The notes under the pieces were generated by a model. The model was not told the origin of the DNA, did no database searches, and was given only the letters and a program-made list of their open reading frames with translations. Source: Marinobacter sp. es.048 (lineage in GTDB: Bacteria > Pseudomonadota > Gammaproteobacteria > Pseudomonadales > Oleiphilaceae). From it: a stretch of DNA of 64,000 nucleotides. Positions 26,113 to 34,405 of the stretch are shown here, in pieces. A program made the translations under genes and the position numbers. The stretch lies in NCBI RefSeq assembly GCF_900188435.1, contig NZ_FYFA01000001.1, positions 2,294,001-2,358,000 of the forward strand, read 5' to 3'. The stretch's first letter is position 1. Every line of letters starts with the position of its first letter.

Positions 26113-26616
26113 TTATTTGGCTGCGCTGGGTGTTGTAATGGGTATTCTCATCGGGTTTCTGTGGATTCGGTTAAACCGTTCCAGGCATTTTCCAAAACAC
26201 AACTGTCCCAAGGCGCAAGTATTTCTAATTAGATGCATGATCGACGGAGGAGCCGCCAAATTCAAATCCGTAATGCGCCTACAGAGGCGATATGTGCTTT
26301 TCGTCGTCTGTGAGATGCCGTTAACCAGGTCGTTCTGGGATGCCATAAAAATGTGCTGGGAAACTCGCTCTTTCAATTGCGTGGGGCTCCTCAGCGGGGG
26401 AAACAGATCGGTGAATTCACCCGGCTTTGTTCCATGATCGATCACCTTCACAAACCTAGCTTTAGACTCCTCGCGGACGATCTTACGCGCAATCGTGTAA
26501 GAGAGTTGATCGTGGGTGCTAAGTTGAAACACGACAAAGTCCATGCGGTTACTATCTCCGACGGCTCCGTTGCTCTGATCACGTTTGTGAACGGTGCTTT
26601 TCCCGATAAAGAGCAC
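26113..26616 (-). CDS. Hypothetical ORF, weak support
   Basis: A 167-codon open frame (contains MDFVVFQLSTHDQLSYTIAR, KFTDLFPPLRS-like segment and many Arg). It has no recognised domain. The opposite strand carries two partial frames over the same bases, one with a membrane-helix-like start (MAALGVVMGILIGFLWIR), so which strand is coding is not settled. It could be decayed sequence. Confidence 0.25.
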   Translation of the reverse strand: MLFIGKSTVHKRDQSNGAVGDSNRMDFVVFQLSTHDQLSYTIARKIVREESKARFVKVIDHGTKPGEFTDLFPPLRSPTQLKERVSQHIFMASQNDLVNGISQTTKSTYRLCRRITDLNLAAPPSIMHLIRNTCALGQLCFGKCLERFNRIHRNPMRIPITTPSAAK

Positions 26617-27340
26617 TTTTGTCGCACGGATGCAGACCGCCAGGACGGTTATAAGTCTGGCTTAGTTCTCCCGTTCCTCCGGACTGGAGCCAATATCAAC
26701 CCATTTTTGCCAGACAGCACCATTTCTGTCGAAGATGAGCGCAATTGGCGGTTGCATTACACAGTTTCCGCAGACTACCCCGGTTGCCCCTGAAATCTGT
26801 ATTAGCAGGTTATTCGTCTAATCTTTGGTCATCCCGTCCTTTTCCGGAGGCGGGCTTAGATTCTTGGCTGGCGATCTGAAAGCTACAGGTACTGGGTGTG
26901 CCCAGCGCTCGGATCAAGGTAGTTGTTTAAAACACCTTCCTCTATCCGCCAGCTCTCAACGCTGTTGGTAGAATGGAGTTACATTCTCAACCACTCATAA
27001 CCACGGGCAAGCGCATTCCCTTTGGGCCGAGCCATCCGGATTATGACAATTAACTGGATCTGTTCGAGCAGTTCGGACCGGCGCTGGCGGATCTCGGCCA
27101 GGCAGGTCTCCTCCAGAAGGCGCCTGCATGCGAGGGTGAAATGTTCCCCTACGACATTACCTGCAAGATCCCGTGCCCTGTGTGCATAGGACAGGGCCCC
27201 GATCTGGCCGCTCTTCAGCTGGCCGTCAAGTCACCGGCCCGATGCCGGGATCTCCTACCTGTTGGTGACGGGGATGTTTCTTGTTTGTTGTGTCAGGGCA
27301 AAGCGGAAGTAGCCGCCAGGCTCCGGCATGCTGATGGTTT
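26617..27340. other. Gap without a recognisable gene
   Basis: Only short overlapping frames without motifs or ribosome binding sites. The right part runs into the TnpB remnant and may contain its lost N-terminal half in altered form. Confidence 0.5.
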
Positions 27341-28021
27341 TTGGTGGGAGTGGGAGATGCTTCGTGTGATCAAAGCGGAAAACATCGACCCGGCCCAGCC
27401 CAAGGCAAAAGGATCCGAGAATGGGATACACCAAAACTACTTCAACAGGCGCTACGGAAGCTGGCTCGGTACCAACGGCGACTGGCGAAGAAAATCAAAG
27501 GAAGCAGCGGCTATCGCCGCCTAAACAGCCGAATCGCTAGGCTTCACAAGCGCATCGCGGATATGCGGGCCAACACGCTGCACCAGCTTACCAACTACCT
27601 GTCCAGTCACGTCGCGGAAGTGGTCATTGAGGATTTGAACGTCAAAGGCATGATGGCCAACCATAAGCTGGCCCGGCACTTTGCCGATATCGGAGCCTTC
27701 GAGTTCTGACGCCAGATGGTCTACTGGATGAACTAGCGCGGTGGAATGCTGACTGTGGCGGACCGCTGGTGCCCATCGTGCGAGCGGTGTTCTGAATGTG
27801 GGAGCCACAAATCGAATCTGATGCTGGCAGATCGTGTCTAACGCTGCCCATCCTGCGGCCAGCATGAATGCCGTGACTTCAACGCCAGCAACAATCTTGA
27901 GCATTATAATACGGCTCGTTCAGCCGGAAGTTACGCTGCAGCAGATGGCGGCTCTGCCAAAGCTGCGTAATCAGCTCTGGCAGCCAGCATCAATGAATGC
28001 AGCAGTGAGCATAAAGCCTGA
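27341..28021 (+). pseudogene. tnpB: IS200/IS605-family TnpB remnant
   Basis: One frame, interrupted by stops at 27707, 27734, 27839 and 27968, reads as the C-terminal half of TnpB. Visible pieces are a basic helix (RKLARYQRRLAKKIKGSSGY), HVAEVVIEDLNVKGMMANHK with the RuvC glutamate, the zinc-ribbon pieces CSECG and RCPSCGQHECRDFNAS with the last RuvC aspartate, and an Ala/Ser-rich tail. The N-terminal wedge domain and first RuvC aspartate are missing. No TnpA is nearby. The protein cannot be functional as read. Confidence 0.75.
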
Positions 28022-28369
28022 CGATCAGTTTTTCACAAGTCTTTCAGAACGGGAGATCCATGCATCTCAACAACCAGAGCAATGCAACAACCCGCAGCCG
28101 TACCCAATGAATGAACGTTCGATGCTTAACCCAGTAAACAACACCGATACGCTCAGCGTCGTCGGGGAACAGGCCCCGTACCAACCGTCGAGAAAGCTGA
28201 TACCAACTACCGCCAATCCCGCTTCGCTTTGTGAGTACAGATGCCGACCTTTGACAATACCGGTGATCGCGCCCGGTATATCATTTCCGACCTTGTGCAC
28301 CGTTCATCTCTATGACTTTCTTTGCATGTCTGTCTGACTGTTCCACGTTGTCATGCTTTTGGGAAAGGC

Positions 28370-28867
28370 TCAGATACCCCAGGCCTCTTCGAGTTCTGGT
28401 TCGCCCATATCAACGAGCGCGGTCTCGGTATAACCCAACGCCCCATAGGCTTTCTTTGCCCGATCCATCGCCTTGCGTTGATCCGCAACGGCACCGCTCG
28501 CTTCCCGCAGCAGCGCAAAGTCGTCTTCGAACATTTCAACCAACTCCTGCTCCCAGTCCGTGAAGCCGGAGAAGCGCTGCATTGGGTACTTGTTACGATT
28601 CCGGCCCTTCGGGATCGCTTTACCGAATAGCTTCTTATCGTCCTTCGGTCCAAACCACTGCTTCCGATACCAGACGATCTGGATCTTGTAGCCTTCTCGG
28701 TCTATGATCCGCACCCCAAGGCGACCCTGGCTCTCTCCCGCCAGCTTTCGCTCCGTAATTTGCGCCCAGAAGTTGTCCACCATTGTTTGTGCTTCCAGTG
28801 TAATCAGTGCCTCCTGTTCTTCGAGGATTTGCTCCATTTGCTCAAACCAATTCGGATTAAAGCCCAT
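28370..28867 (-). CDS. MobI-like mobilization protein, intact copy
   Basis: A 165-residue cytoplasmic protein. The ATG at 28867 follows AGAGGTG at seven bases; an in-frame GTG at 28924 would add 19 residues. It starts with an acidic helix (NWFEQMEQILEEQEAL), then TMVDNFWAQITERK, GVRIIDREGYKIQIVWYRK, FGKAIPKGRNRNKYPMQRF, and a C-terminal helical part WEQELVEMFEDDFALLRE. Order and residues resemble MobI of SXT/R391-type elements, which works with the relaxase at an adjacent oriT. The assignment is by pattern only. Confidence 0.55.
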   Translation of the reverse strand: MGFNPNWFEQMEQILEEQEALITLEAQTMVDNFWAQITERKLAGESQGRLGVRIIDREGYKIQIVWYRKQWFGPKDDKKLFGKAIPKGRNRNKYPMQRFSGFTDWEQELVEMFEDDFALLREASGAVADQRKAMDRAKKAYGALGYTETALVDMGEPELEEAWGI

Positions 28868-29619
28868 TTCCGTACACCTCTTTTCCACATAGATATCTCT
28901 TTGCTTTTGCTGTGTATTGTTCACAACGCAGCTCGCTGATGCGGAGCAGTTTATGACAGCTCTCGAACACAGAACTCTGAAGAGGCGGTGTTTTTTTTGA
29001 CGAATGGGGCGGCTTTACCTGTTCATTACACATCTTGAACAAGTACTTTGTAAGAGGACTGTATGTTGGACGTTGAAGGGGTGTTTTTCGTCTCTTACAC
29101 GTTTTGTTCATTATCCCTTTGTTCATGACGTGTATGTTGGGCTATTGTCGGCTCGCTGGCTCAACCTCTCGAATAGGCTTTTCACACGTGTAAGTGAACT
29201 GGTTGTTTTGAGCCTTTGAAAAGAGTCCAGTTGTCTTCAACAGTCGGTAAGTCTCTCGTTGAGTATTTTCAGGTAGGGATTGTCGAAACTATCTTCTTCT
29301 CCACGATCAATATCGTGCAACCTGGTGAGAGTGGGGCTCGACGCCCTTTGGTGTTTCTGGTTGCCTTTGGTTGTGCCGGCTTGCCTAGACGACGCCGTTT
29401 GGCGTTCTTCAGACCTCAGGTTGAGTTTGATTCAATGCCTTCAACGCCACTTGGCGTTCTCGGGATATCGCGTCAGAAAAAACGACGCAGTTTGGTGTCG
29501 TTTTTGTAGCTACTTGGGACCTACGTTTCTGAAATCCAAGGTCAGCTGGTGGTCTATTAAGAAGACCAAACAGCCACGGGCGGGAAACCGTAATCAGCGC
29601 TTCAAATAAAACGGGGATG
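28370..29619 (-). repeat. Inverted-repeat module copy 2 (leader plus MobI-like gene)
   Basis: About 1.25 kb matching copy 1 (15899-16940) in the opposite orientation. The leader (28868-29619) again has hairpins (AACGCCAAGTGGCGTT, AACGCCAAACGGCGTCGTC, AAAACGACACC...GTCGTTTTTT) and keeps about 200 bases near 29155-29345 that copy 1 lacks. This copy appears the less damaged of the two. Together they bracket about 11.4 kb. Confidence 0.75.
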
Positions 29620-29726
29620 TTTAAAGAAGGGTGTGCGTGCGAAATGCTGGTACTTACTACGTTTTCTTGCGCTCACTCATATCCGCCTGCGCTTTTCTGT
29701 CAGGCGGCAAACGTGAAGAGAACCGA

Positions 29727-30089
29727 TCAGACTAGCTGGGCATCGAGATACTGCCTGACTGCTTTCAGATTCCCCTCCAGCATAACCTTTATAGCGGCTC
29801 GTCCGTCAAAGTTCCGATTGTTTTTTCTGACCCAGGCATTAGCTCTAGCTTCATCCGGGTAGAGCGTTCTTAGGGCCTTGTAGATGCCGAGTACATAGGA
29901 AATTCGAAGCAGCACAGGATCTTCTCTCGCGGGCATCTCAGAGTTGAGCCAACGGTCAGTTGCCTGCTCATCCTCAAGGCCAAGCATTTGGCAGCGTTCC
30001 GACTGGGACAATTGCCAACCGTCTGCAACATTATTGAATAGTTTCATTGCCTTAGACTTATCCGTTGGTGAAAATATTCTGTTGTTCAT
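29727..30089 (-). CDS. ParS/MbcA/Xre-type antitoxin, DUF2384
   Basis: A 120-residue protein with the ATG at 30089 after GGGAGG. An N-terminal helical Xre-like part (SKAMKLFNNVADGWQLSQSERCQMLGLED) is followed by a DUF2384 toxin-binding domain (LLRISYVLGIYKALRTLYPD ... WVRKNNRNFDGRAAIKVMLEG). Such antitoxins normally sit directly upstream of a RES-domain NAD-consuming toxin. No RES gene is visible on either side, so this is an orphan antitoxin or a remnant. Confidence 0.8.
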   Translation of the reverse strand: MNNRIFSPTDKSKAMKLFNNVADGWQLSQSERCQMLGLEDEQATDRWLNSEMPAREDPVLLRISYVLGIYKALRTLYPDEARANAWVRKNNRNFDGRAAIKVMLEGNLKAVRQYLDAQLV

Positions 30090-30405
30090 GTGCGTTCCTC
30101 CCTGCACTTGGTGATGATTGTCACTGAGCTGGTAGGACTTTGCAAAACACATGGTTACTAATTTCTGGATCGCGCAGAGGCCTGAAGAAGCGTGCACAAT
30201 GCGCACAACTTATTTGGGTTGTTCGACGAGCAAGATAGTGCCAAAGGGCAGGTTGCGTCGGCTTTCACAGTAATGACCATCGCAGCCACCGAAATCTCAC
30301 AGAGTGCGGCCGGAATCATTGAACCACTACAGCGACGTTTATGGTCGCCTTTTACAAAGGCTTCCCTGATCGTTGTCTCTGAACGGGTATGAGAAAATAA
30401 CCCAA
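30090..30405. other. Gap without a recognisable gene
   Basis: No frame with motif or start signal. It separates the orphan ParS-type antitoxin from HigBA. Confidence 0.45.
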
Positions 30406-30705
30406 TCAGGCCGCGTGGGGGTCAACCTCTCGGGCCACTTGATCTGCCTTGCTGATCTGAGCCTGACGGAGCTCATATTCTGTTTGCAGATTCAGCCAAA
30501 ACCGCTCACTGGTTCCAAAGTAGCGGGCTAACCGCATCGCTGTATCGGCCGTGATGCCGCGGTTTTCTCTGACAATTTCATTCATCCGGGTTGCCGGAAC
30601 ATGAAGTGCCTTAGAAAGCGAGTTCACACTCATTTCCAGCGGTTCCAGATATTCTTCCCGAAGAATCTCTCCAGGGTGTATTGGGCGCATGCCACTATGA
30701 GTCAT
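30406..30705 (-). CDS. higA: HigA-family antitoxin
   Basis: A 99-residue Xre-family protein opening with the diagnostic MRPIHPGEILREEYLEPL. The helix-turn-helix follows (MSVNSLSKALHVPATRMNEIVRENRGITADTAMRLARYF) with the family segment GTSERFWLNLQTEYELRQA. It lies 12 bases after higB, the reversed toxin-first order of higBA modules, with an AAGGAG ribosome binding site in the gap. It represses its own operon in studied cases. Confidence 0.93.
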   Translation of the reverse strand: MTHSGMRPIHPGEILREEYLEPLEMSVNSLSKALHVPATRMNEIVRENRGITADTAMRLARYFGTSERFWLNLQTEYELRQAQISKADQVAREVDPHAA

Positions 30706-30717
30706 AGCGCGTTCTCC

Positions 30718-30996
30718 TTAATGGTAATCAATAATTTCAACGCCTTCCGGACCATCATCGGTCCATCTGAAGCACACCCTCCACTGTTTATTAATCCGGA
30801 TGCTGTGGAGGCCTTCGCGATCTCCGGTCAAAGGTTCTAGCCGGTTACCTGGTGGTGATTTCAGATCCTCCAAAACCTCGGCAGCTTCAAGCATTATAAG
30901 TTTGCGCTCTGCTGCTGCTTTGATCGCAGAAAAACGACGGGTTTTACCCGATTCAAATAAACGTTGGGTGTCCTTACATCTGAAGCTTTTGATCAT
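30718..30996 (-). CDS. higB: HigB-family toxin (RelE/ParE fold)
   Basis: A 92-residue ribosome-dependent mRNA endonuclease family member. I chose the ATG at 30996 (MIKSFRCKDTQRLFESG) because it is the conserved HigB start; an in-frame upstream start would add 21 unrelated residues. The KAAAERKLIMLEAAEVLEDL helix, GNRLEPLTGDREGLHSIRIN and WRVCFRWTDDGPEGVEIIDYH are typical. Upstream of and near-coupled to higA. Confidence 0.92.
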   Translation of the reverse strand: MIKSFRCKDTQRLFESGKTRRFSAIKAAAERKLIMLEAAEVLEDLKSPPGNRLEPLTGDREGLHSIRINKQWRVCFRWTDDGPEGVEIIDYH

Positions 30997-31230
30997 GCCT
31001 TTCAAAATATAACGTTCATCGTTAAACGGCAAACTTTTGTTGATGCTAAAGAAGTACAAATTAATGGATCAGGGGGAGAAGCTGACGTTTCGAACGTGGC
31101 CTTTCGCTGTCTGAGAAGAGACGCAGTTGAACTCTCAAAATACTCATGAGCAATATGGTGGGGCTAGCGTCGCAGGCACAAAAAAAGCCAGTTCTCACAG
31201 CGGATGTAAGTAACTGACTTTCTTCGCAGG

Positions 31231-31277
31231 AGTGGTAGGACCACCCAGATTCGAACTGGGGACCTCTACCATGTCAA
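31231..31277 (-). repeat. 47-bp partial duplicate of tRNA-Val 3-prime half (att-like)
   Basis: Identical over 47 bases to 33152-33198, which covers the 3-prime half of tRNA-Val from the anticodon to the CCA end. The match stops abruptly after the anticodon. It is in the same orientation as the intact gene, the hallmark of an integration site duplicated by a tRNA-targeting element. The adjoining 31278-31370 is rich in TTCGCRAA-like repeats that could be integrase arm sites. Confidence 0.88.
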
Positions 31278-31368
31278 AATTGCGATATGGAGTTCGCAAA
31301 TGCCTAAAAATTCGCGAAAAAATGCGAAAGTGCGACGAATCTAGCGAACGGCGCACTGTTACGCGACA

Positions 31369-31635
31369 TCAATAGCTTACGCACTGTATATTTCGAAAGC
31401 TTCCAAGCTTACGGAGGCGGGTGAAAAGTGATTCGCGAATCGCCATTCGGTATTGTCGCTTTAGGGACAGTAACAACTGACGCTGAACCTCCTCTTTTTG
31501 GCGCTTGAGTTCGTTAAATCGGGCCGCAAGACCGAAGGACAGCAAAATCATCTCAATGGCGGAACCGACCTGCACAAATGGGGCAAAGGCACCGATTTCA
31601 CGTACATGCCTGACAAAAACCTCTGGGAGTGGCGA
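31369..31635 (-). pseudogene. Fragment of a 7TMR-DISM sensor protein
   Basis: A frame without a start reads VREIGAFAPFVQVGSAIEMI then LLSFGLAARFNELKRQKEEV, which matches the last transmembrane helix and following coiled coil of 7TMR-DISM receptors, usually followed by GGDEF or kinase domains. Here it drifts into unrelated residues and stops. A truncated piece carried in the mini-island. Confidence 0.55.
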
Positions 31636-31689
31636 TCAGAATATTCCCTGAGGTCCATTGATGCCGGCGGCGGATTTTATGAAACGTAG

Positions 31690-31791
31690 CTGATCAAGAA
31701 CGGGATGGACCGTATCGGTGAATGCGACCCGGCCTACAAGTGGCAATATGAGAAGAGGCTAGAGGCTATCAAGCAGAAATACGGGAACTGA
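31690..31791 (+). pseudogene. C-terminal gene fragment, family unknown
   Basis: Thirty-three codons directly after a stop read as natural protein (NGMDRIGECDPAYKWQYEKR, then EAIKQKYGN) and end in TGA. No start. Probably the 3-prime end of a gene cut by the recombination that formed the mini-island. Confidence 0.3.
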
Positions 31792-31884
31792 GCCTGCCAG
31801 CGCGTGTTCGGCTAGCATCCCGCCGTTCAGGCTCAAAATAACCTCGCATAAGTACGGGGTTTTTATCGTAGGTTTGCTTGAGCG

Positions 31885-32628
31885 CTAGGCAAGTTTCTTC
31901 TTTCTGGAAAACAAAATTCCAGTCAAACCAAGAAACAGAAGGGCAAGAGATCCTGGCTCTGGTACAGATTTTACGTCTGAATAGTTAATGGCATTATTCA
32001 CCATGCGACTTGAAACACCTTGAGATATTGGATCTAAGCTAAGCGCTAATGCTGTGAGCTCTGCGTTTTTAAGATCATTTATTGAGTTAGCAACACTATC
32101 AAGGTATAACGAGCTAAATGTAAGGAGTGAAACTGTCTCTCCCGCATCAACAGTTAGATCATAATACAGGTATGTAAAGGCACTGCCGAATGGTAAAAAT
32201 TCCGAGTTATCAAGAGTCCATTGGTTTTTCCCAAAGGTAAAAGCCACTGCTGGGTCTCTGCCTAATTGGGTTTCATTCGTCGTGTAAGTGTAATCTGTGG
32301 TGCTACTAACATAAGGCTGATCATCAGACCCCAGATTAGTAAAATATCGAATAGTCTGATTAATCACACTGCCTGTGTTATTTGTGAATGAATCATATAC
32401 GCCATAAGAAAAAATATCTTCTAGTGTGAAAACTTCGCGAGAAACAGATAATGAACCATAATTTTCTAATCTCTGAAATCCGTCATAGGCATCTCTGAGG
32501 CCATCGTTCACAGCATAAAAGCCGTTATAGAATGGTTGTGTGTTGTTGACAATTTCAGAAAGCGGTATTGGTGCCGAAATCGCCGAGCTAGATGCAAAAA
32601 GTAAGGCTGCAAAGAATAGCTTTTTCAT
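31885..32628 (-). CDS. PEP-CTERM sorted protein, mini-island copy
   Basis: A 247-residue exported protein. A signal peptide (MKKLFFAALLFASSSAISA) is followed by a Ser/Thr/Asn-rich body and a C-terminal sorting tag: VPEPGSLALLFLGLTGILFS then a basic RKKK end. Exosortase (XrtA type) removes such tags during export to the surface or extracellular polysaccharide. The body has no known fold that I can name. It lies alone between the two tRNA-Val att-like repeats and has its own sigma-54 type promoter. Its low GC compared with flanking genes suggests transfer. Confidence 0.85.
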   Translation of the reverse strand: MKKLFFAALLFASSSAISAPIPLSEIVNNTQPFYNGFYAVNDGLRDAYDGFQRLENYGSLSVSREVFTLEDIFSYGVYDSFTNNTGSVINQTIRYFTNLGSDDQPYVSSTTDYTYTTNETQLGRDPAVAFTFGKNQWTLDNSEFLPFGSAFTYLYYDLTVDAGETVSLLTFSSLYLDSVANSINDLKNAELTALALSLDPISQGVSSRMVNNAINYSDVKSVPEPGSLALLFLGLTGILFSRKKKLA

Positions 32629-32663
32629 TATTTTCTCCGTCTAATAAACGAAAAAAATAGATC

Positions 32664-32680
32664 AGCAAAATACATGCCGC
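32664..32680 (-). promoter_or_regulatory. Sigma-54 type promoter of PEP-CTERM gene
   Basis: Minus-strand GCGGCATGTATTTTGCT: GG and GC elements separated by exactly ten bases, with TTGCT at -12. It lies about 36 bases upstream of the PEP-CTERM start. Confidence 0.7.
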
Positions 32681-32795
32681 GAATGTAAAACTCTCTGTTC
32701 TCTGGTGTTTTAGTAAAGTATGACGGCAGGATTAACCTTGTAGGTGTAAGCTATTTCGACAAACCAGCTCTTGGGCACATTGAGATATATGTGAG

Positions 32796-32851
32796 TGACC
32801 CTACCCCGGATTTTTCCAACTCTGGGTGGACCTAATTCGGGGTCAGGGTCA
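32796..32851 (+). mobile_element. Internally deleted IS407-type derivative (56 bp)
   Basis: The left 12 bases of the IS at 20041 (TGACCCTACCCC) are joined directly to its right 44 bases (from GGATTTTTCCAACT to GGGTCA). Both terminal repeats survive, so it is a minimal MITE-like relic or the product of a deletion between internal short homologies. Confidence 0.85.
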
Positions 32852-33151
32852 AGTACCGGACATTACTAGGAGCAGTTGGATTAAAGACTGGGGCAGGTCA
32901 CATTCTCGATACCACCCTCTGAAACATTTGCGCCTAGGGTCGGATCACTACAGTAATGCTTCAGTGCGTGCTGGGGCGTCTTCCCGATTAGGGTGCAAAG
33001 AGGCGTGTTTTAGCGCCAGAGATTGCTACTTGCATACAGGCTGATTGGTCTTTTGAAGACGCGATTTGAGATGAAATGAAACACTGTATAAGAGAAGGAT
33101 TTTGCGAAAACTTTGAGAAGGGCTGTGCAGAATCCACGTAACTTATTGAAA
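32852..33151. other. Gap without a recognisable gene
   Basis: One short frame with no motif. This is the part of the mini-island between the IS relic and the tRNA-Val junction. Confidence 0.45.
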
Positions 33152-33230
<79 letters not shown>

Positions 33231-33285
33231 GTGTCCTGCAACGGGGACGAAATATACTGATTCGGCCGAGGCTGGTCAACCTCTT

Positions 33286-34236
33286 TTATGCGGTTTTCCG
33301 CTTGCGGAGTTTTTCCTTGATCGCTTTGCTCAGCACCGCCCAGCGGTTAACGATTAATGCTGCGAAGATGAGGCCGCAGCCGGCCAGTTGGATACTGGTC
33401 ATGGACTCACCAAACCAGCCTGCAGCGAACAGGGCGACCCACACCGGTTCCAGCACCAGAATTACCACGCCATGGCTGTTTGCGGACAGGCTCTGGGCGA
33501 AAGTCTGAAGCAGGAACCGACCAGCCGTGCCAATGACGGCACTGGCCACCACCCACCAGACCAATATTGGCGAAAGGTTGTTCAGGGTAGGCTGCCAGGG
33601 TTCCATGATCATGGATTCAATGAGGGTGAGCACGCCGACCGTCAGCAGCGCAATGGCCGTGAGCGGCAGGGCGGGGACCCGATGCTTTTCCACGGTCTTG
33701 CCCGCCCGGTTAATCACCGTTCTCTGGTTGGCCGCCCTGGTATTGAGATTGAAATACAGGGCGAAGATCGTCGCTGCCATAACAAAGAAAATCTGGCCAG
33801 CTTCAGGTCGGAAGCCGTTCTCAAGGGACAGCAGCGCAAGTCCGGCAACGGCAATGGGAATGGCCAGCCACGTACTCGCAGGCTGGGCTTCCTTGAACAC
33901 CAGGCGGGCAATAATGGGAACAATCACGACGCCCAGGCTAGTCAGGAAGGCTCCTTCGCCCAGGCTGGTTATATGAACCAGCCCCATCACCCAGCAGGTC
34001 ATTGCCGTGCCGAACACCAGGCCGACTCCCACACTTCGACGAAGTTGATCCACGCTCAGTTTCATCAGCGAGCAGCGGGCGAACAATGCGAGCACTGTGC
34101 CGGCAATCAAAAACCTGGCGGCCATGAACATCAGAGGCGGCATCAGCAGCACGGCTTCTTTGGAGAACATCCAGCTGATAGCTGCAAAGAGGGTGACAAC
34201 AACCAGTAGCAGGTCGGATTTGTGGGTGTCAGACAT
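33286..34236 (-). CDS. EamA/DMT-family transporter
   Basis: A 316-residue inner-membrane protein with about ten hydrophobic helices in two EamA repeats: the first has PPLMFMAARFLIAGTVLALF, the second starts after the basic loop near residue 170 and ends with LVLEPVWVALFAAGWFGE and QLAGCGLIFAALI. Family members export amino acids or metabolites; the substrate is unknown. A basic tail (KEKLRKRK) follows. It is a single gene next to tRNA-Val. Confidence 0.88.
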   Translation of the reverse strand: MSDTHKSDLLLVVVTLFAAISWMFSKEAVLLMPPLMFMAARFLIAGTVLALFARCSLMKLSVDQLRRSVGVGLVFGTAMTCWVMGLVHITSLGEGAFLTSLGVVIVPIIARLVFKEAQPASTWLAIPIAVAGLALLSLENGFRPEAGQIFFVMAATIFALYFNLNTRAANQRTVINRAGKTVEKHRVPALPLTAIALLTVGVLTLIESMIMEPWQPTLNNLSPILVWWVVASAVIGTAGRFLLQTFAQSLSANSHGVVILVLEPVWVALFAAGWFGESMTSIQLAGCGLIFAALIVNRWAVLSKAIKEKLRKRKTA

Positions 34237-34365
34237 CGGATATCGCTTGCCGGCAGTGGGTGAGTCAAACGGGAAAGCGAACCAATGTATAGTTTGCGAA
34301 CTAAAAAGAAAAGATGGGTAGAACTACCAAGGTGGGGAACGGCTTGTCCTGAGCTTTTCGTTTTC

Positions 34366-34394
34366 GGGGTCAGATGAAATTTTCATCTGACCCC
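34366..34394. terminator. Long palindrome downstream of lipase gene
   Basis: Fourteen-base arms GGGGTCAGATGAAA / TTTCATCTGACCCC with almost no loop. It sits 11 bases beyond the lipase stop codon and may terminate it. There is no T tract. It has the look of a repetitive extragenic palindrome. Confidence 0.5.
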
Positions 34395-34405
34395 ATTCGT
34401 CAGGT

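Noticed and set aside
26353-26793. A 146-codon plus-strand frame overlapping the 26113-26616 minus-strand frame
   Set aside because: Neither strand shows motifs. I kept only the minus-strand frame, at low confidence, because the plus-strand product is broken between two frames.
15899-33151. A complete integrative element from the first repeat module to tRNA-Val
   Set aside because: No integrase gene is visible, and no copy of the 47-bp att sequence occurs near 15.9 kb. The region looks like several layered, decayed insertions.
33388-34209. A 273-codon plus-strand open frame rich in Gln, His and Gly
   Set aside because: It is antisense to the EamA transporter. The hydrophobic helices of the minus strand give this composition by complement.
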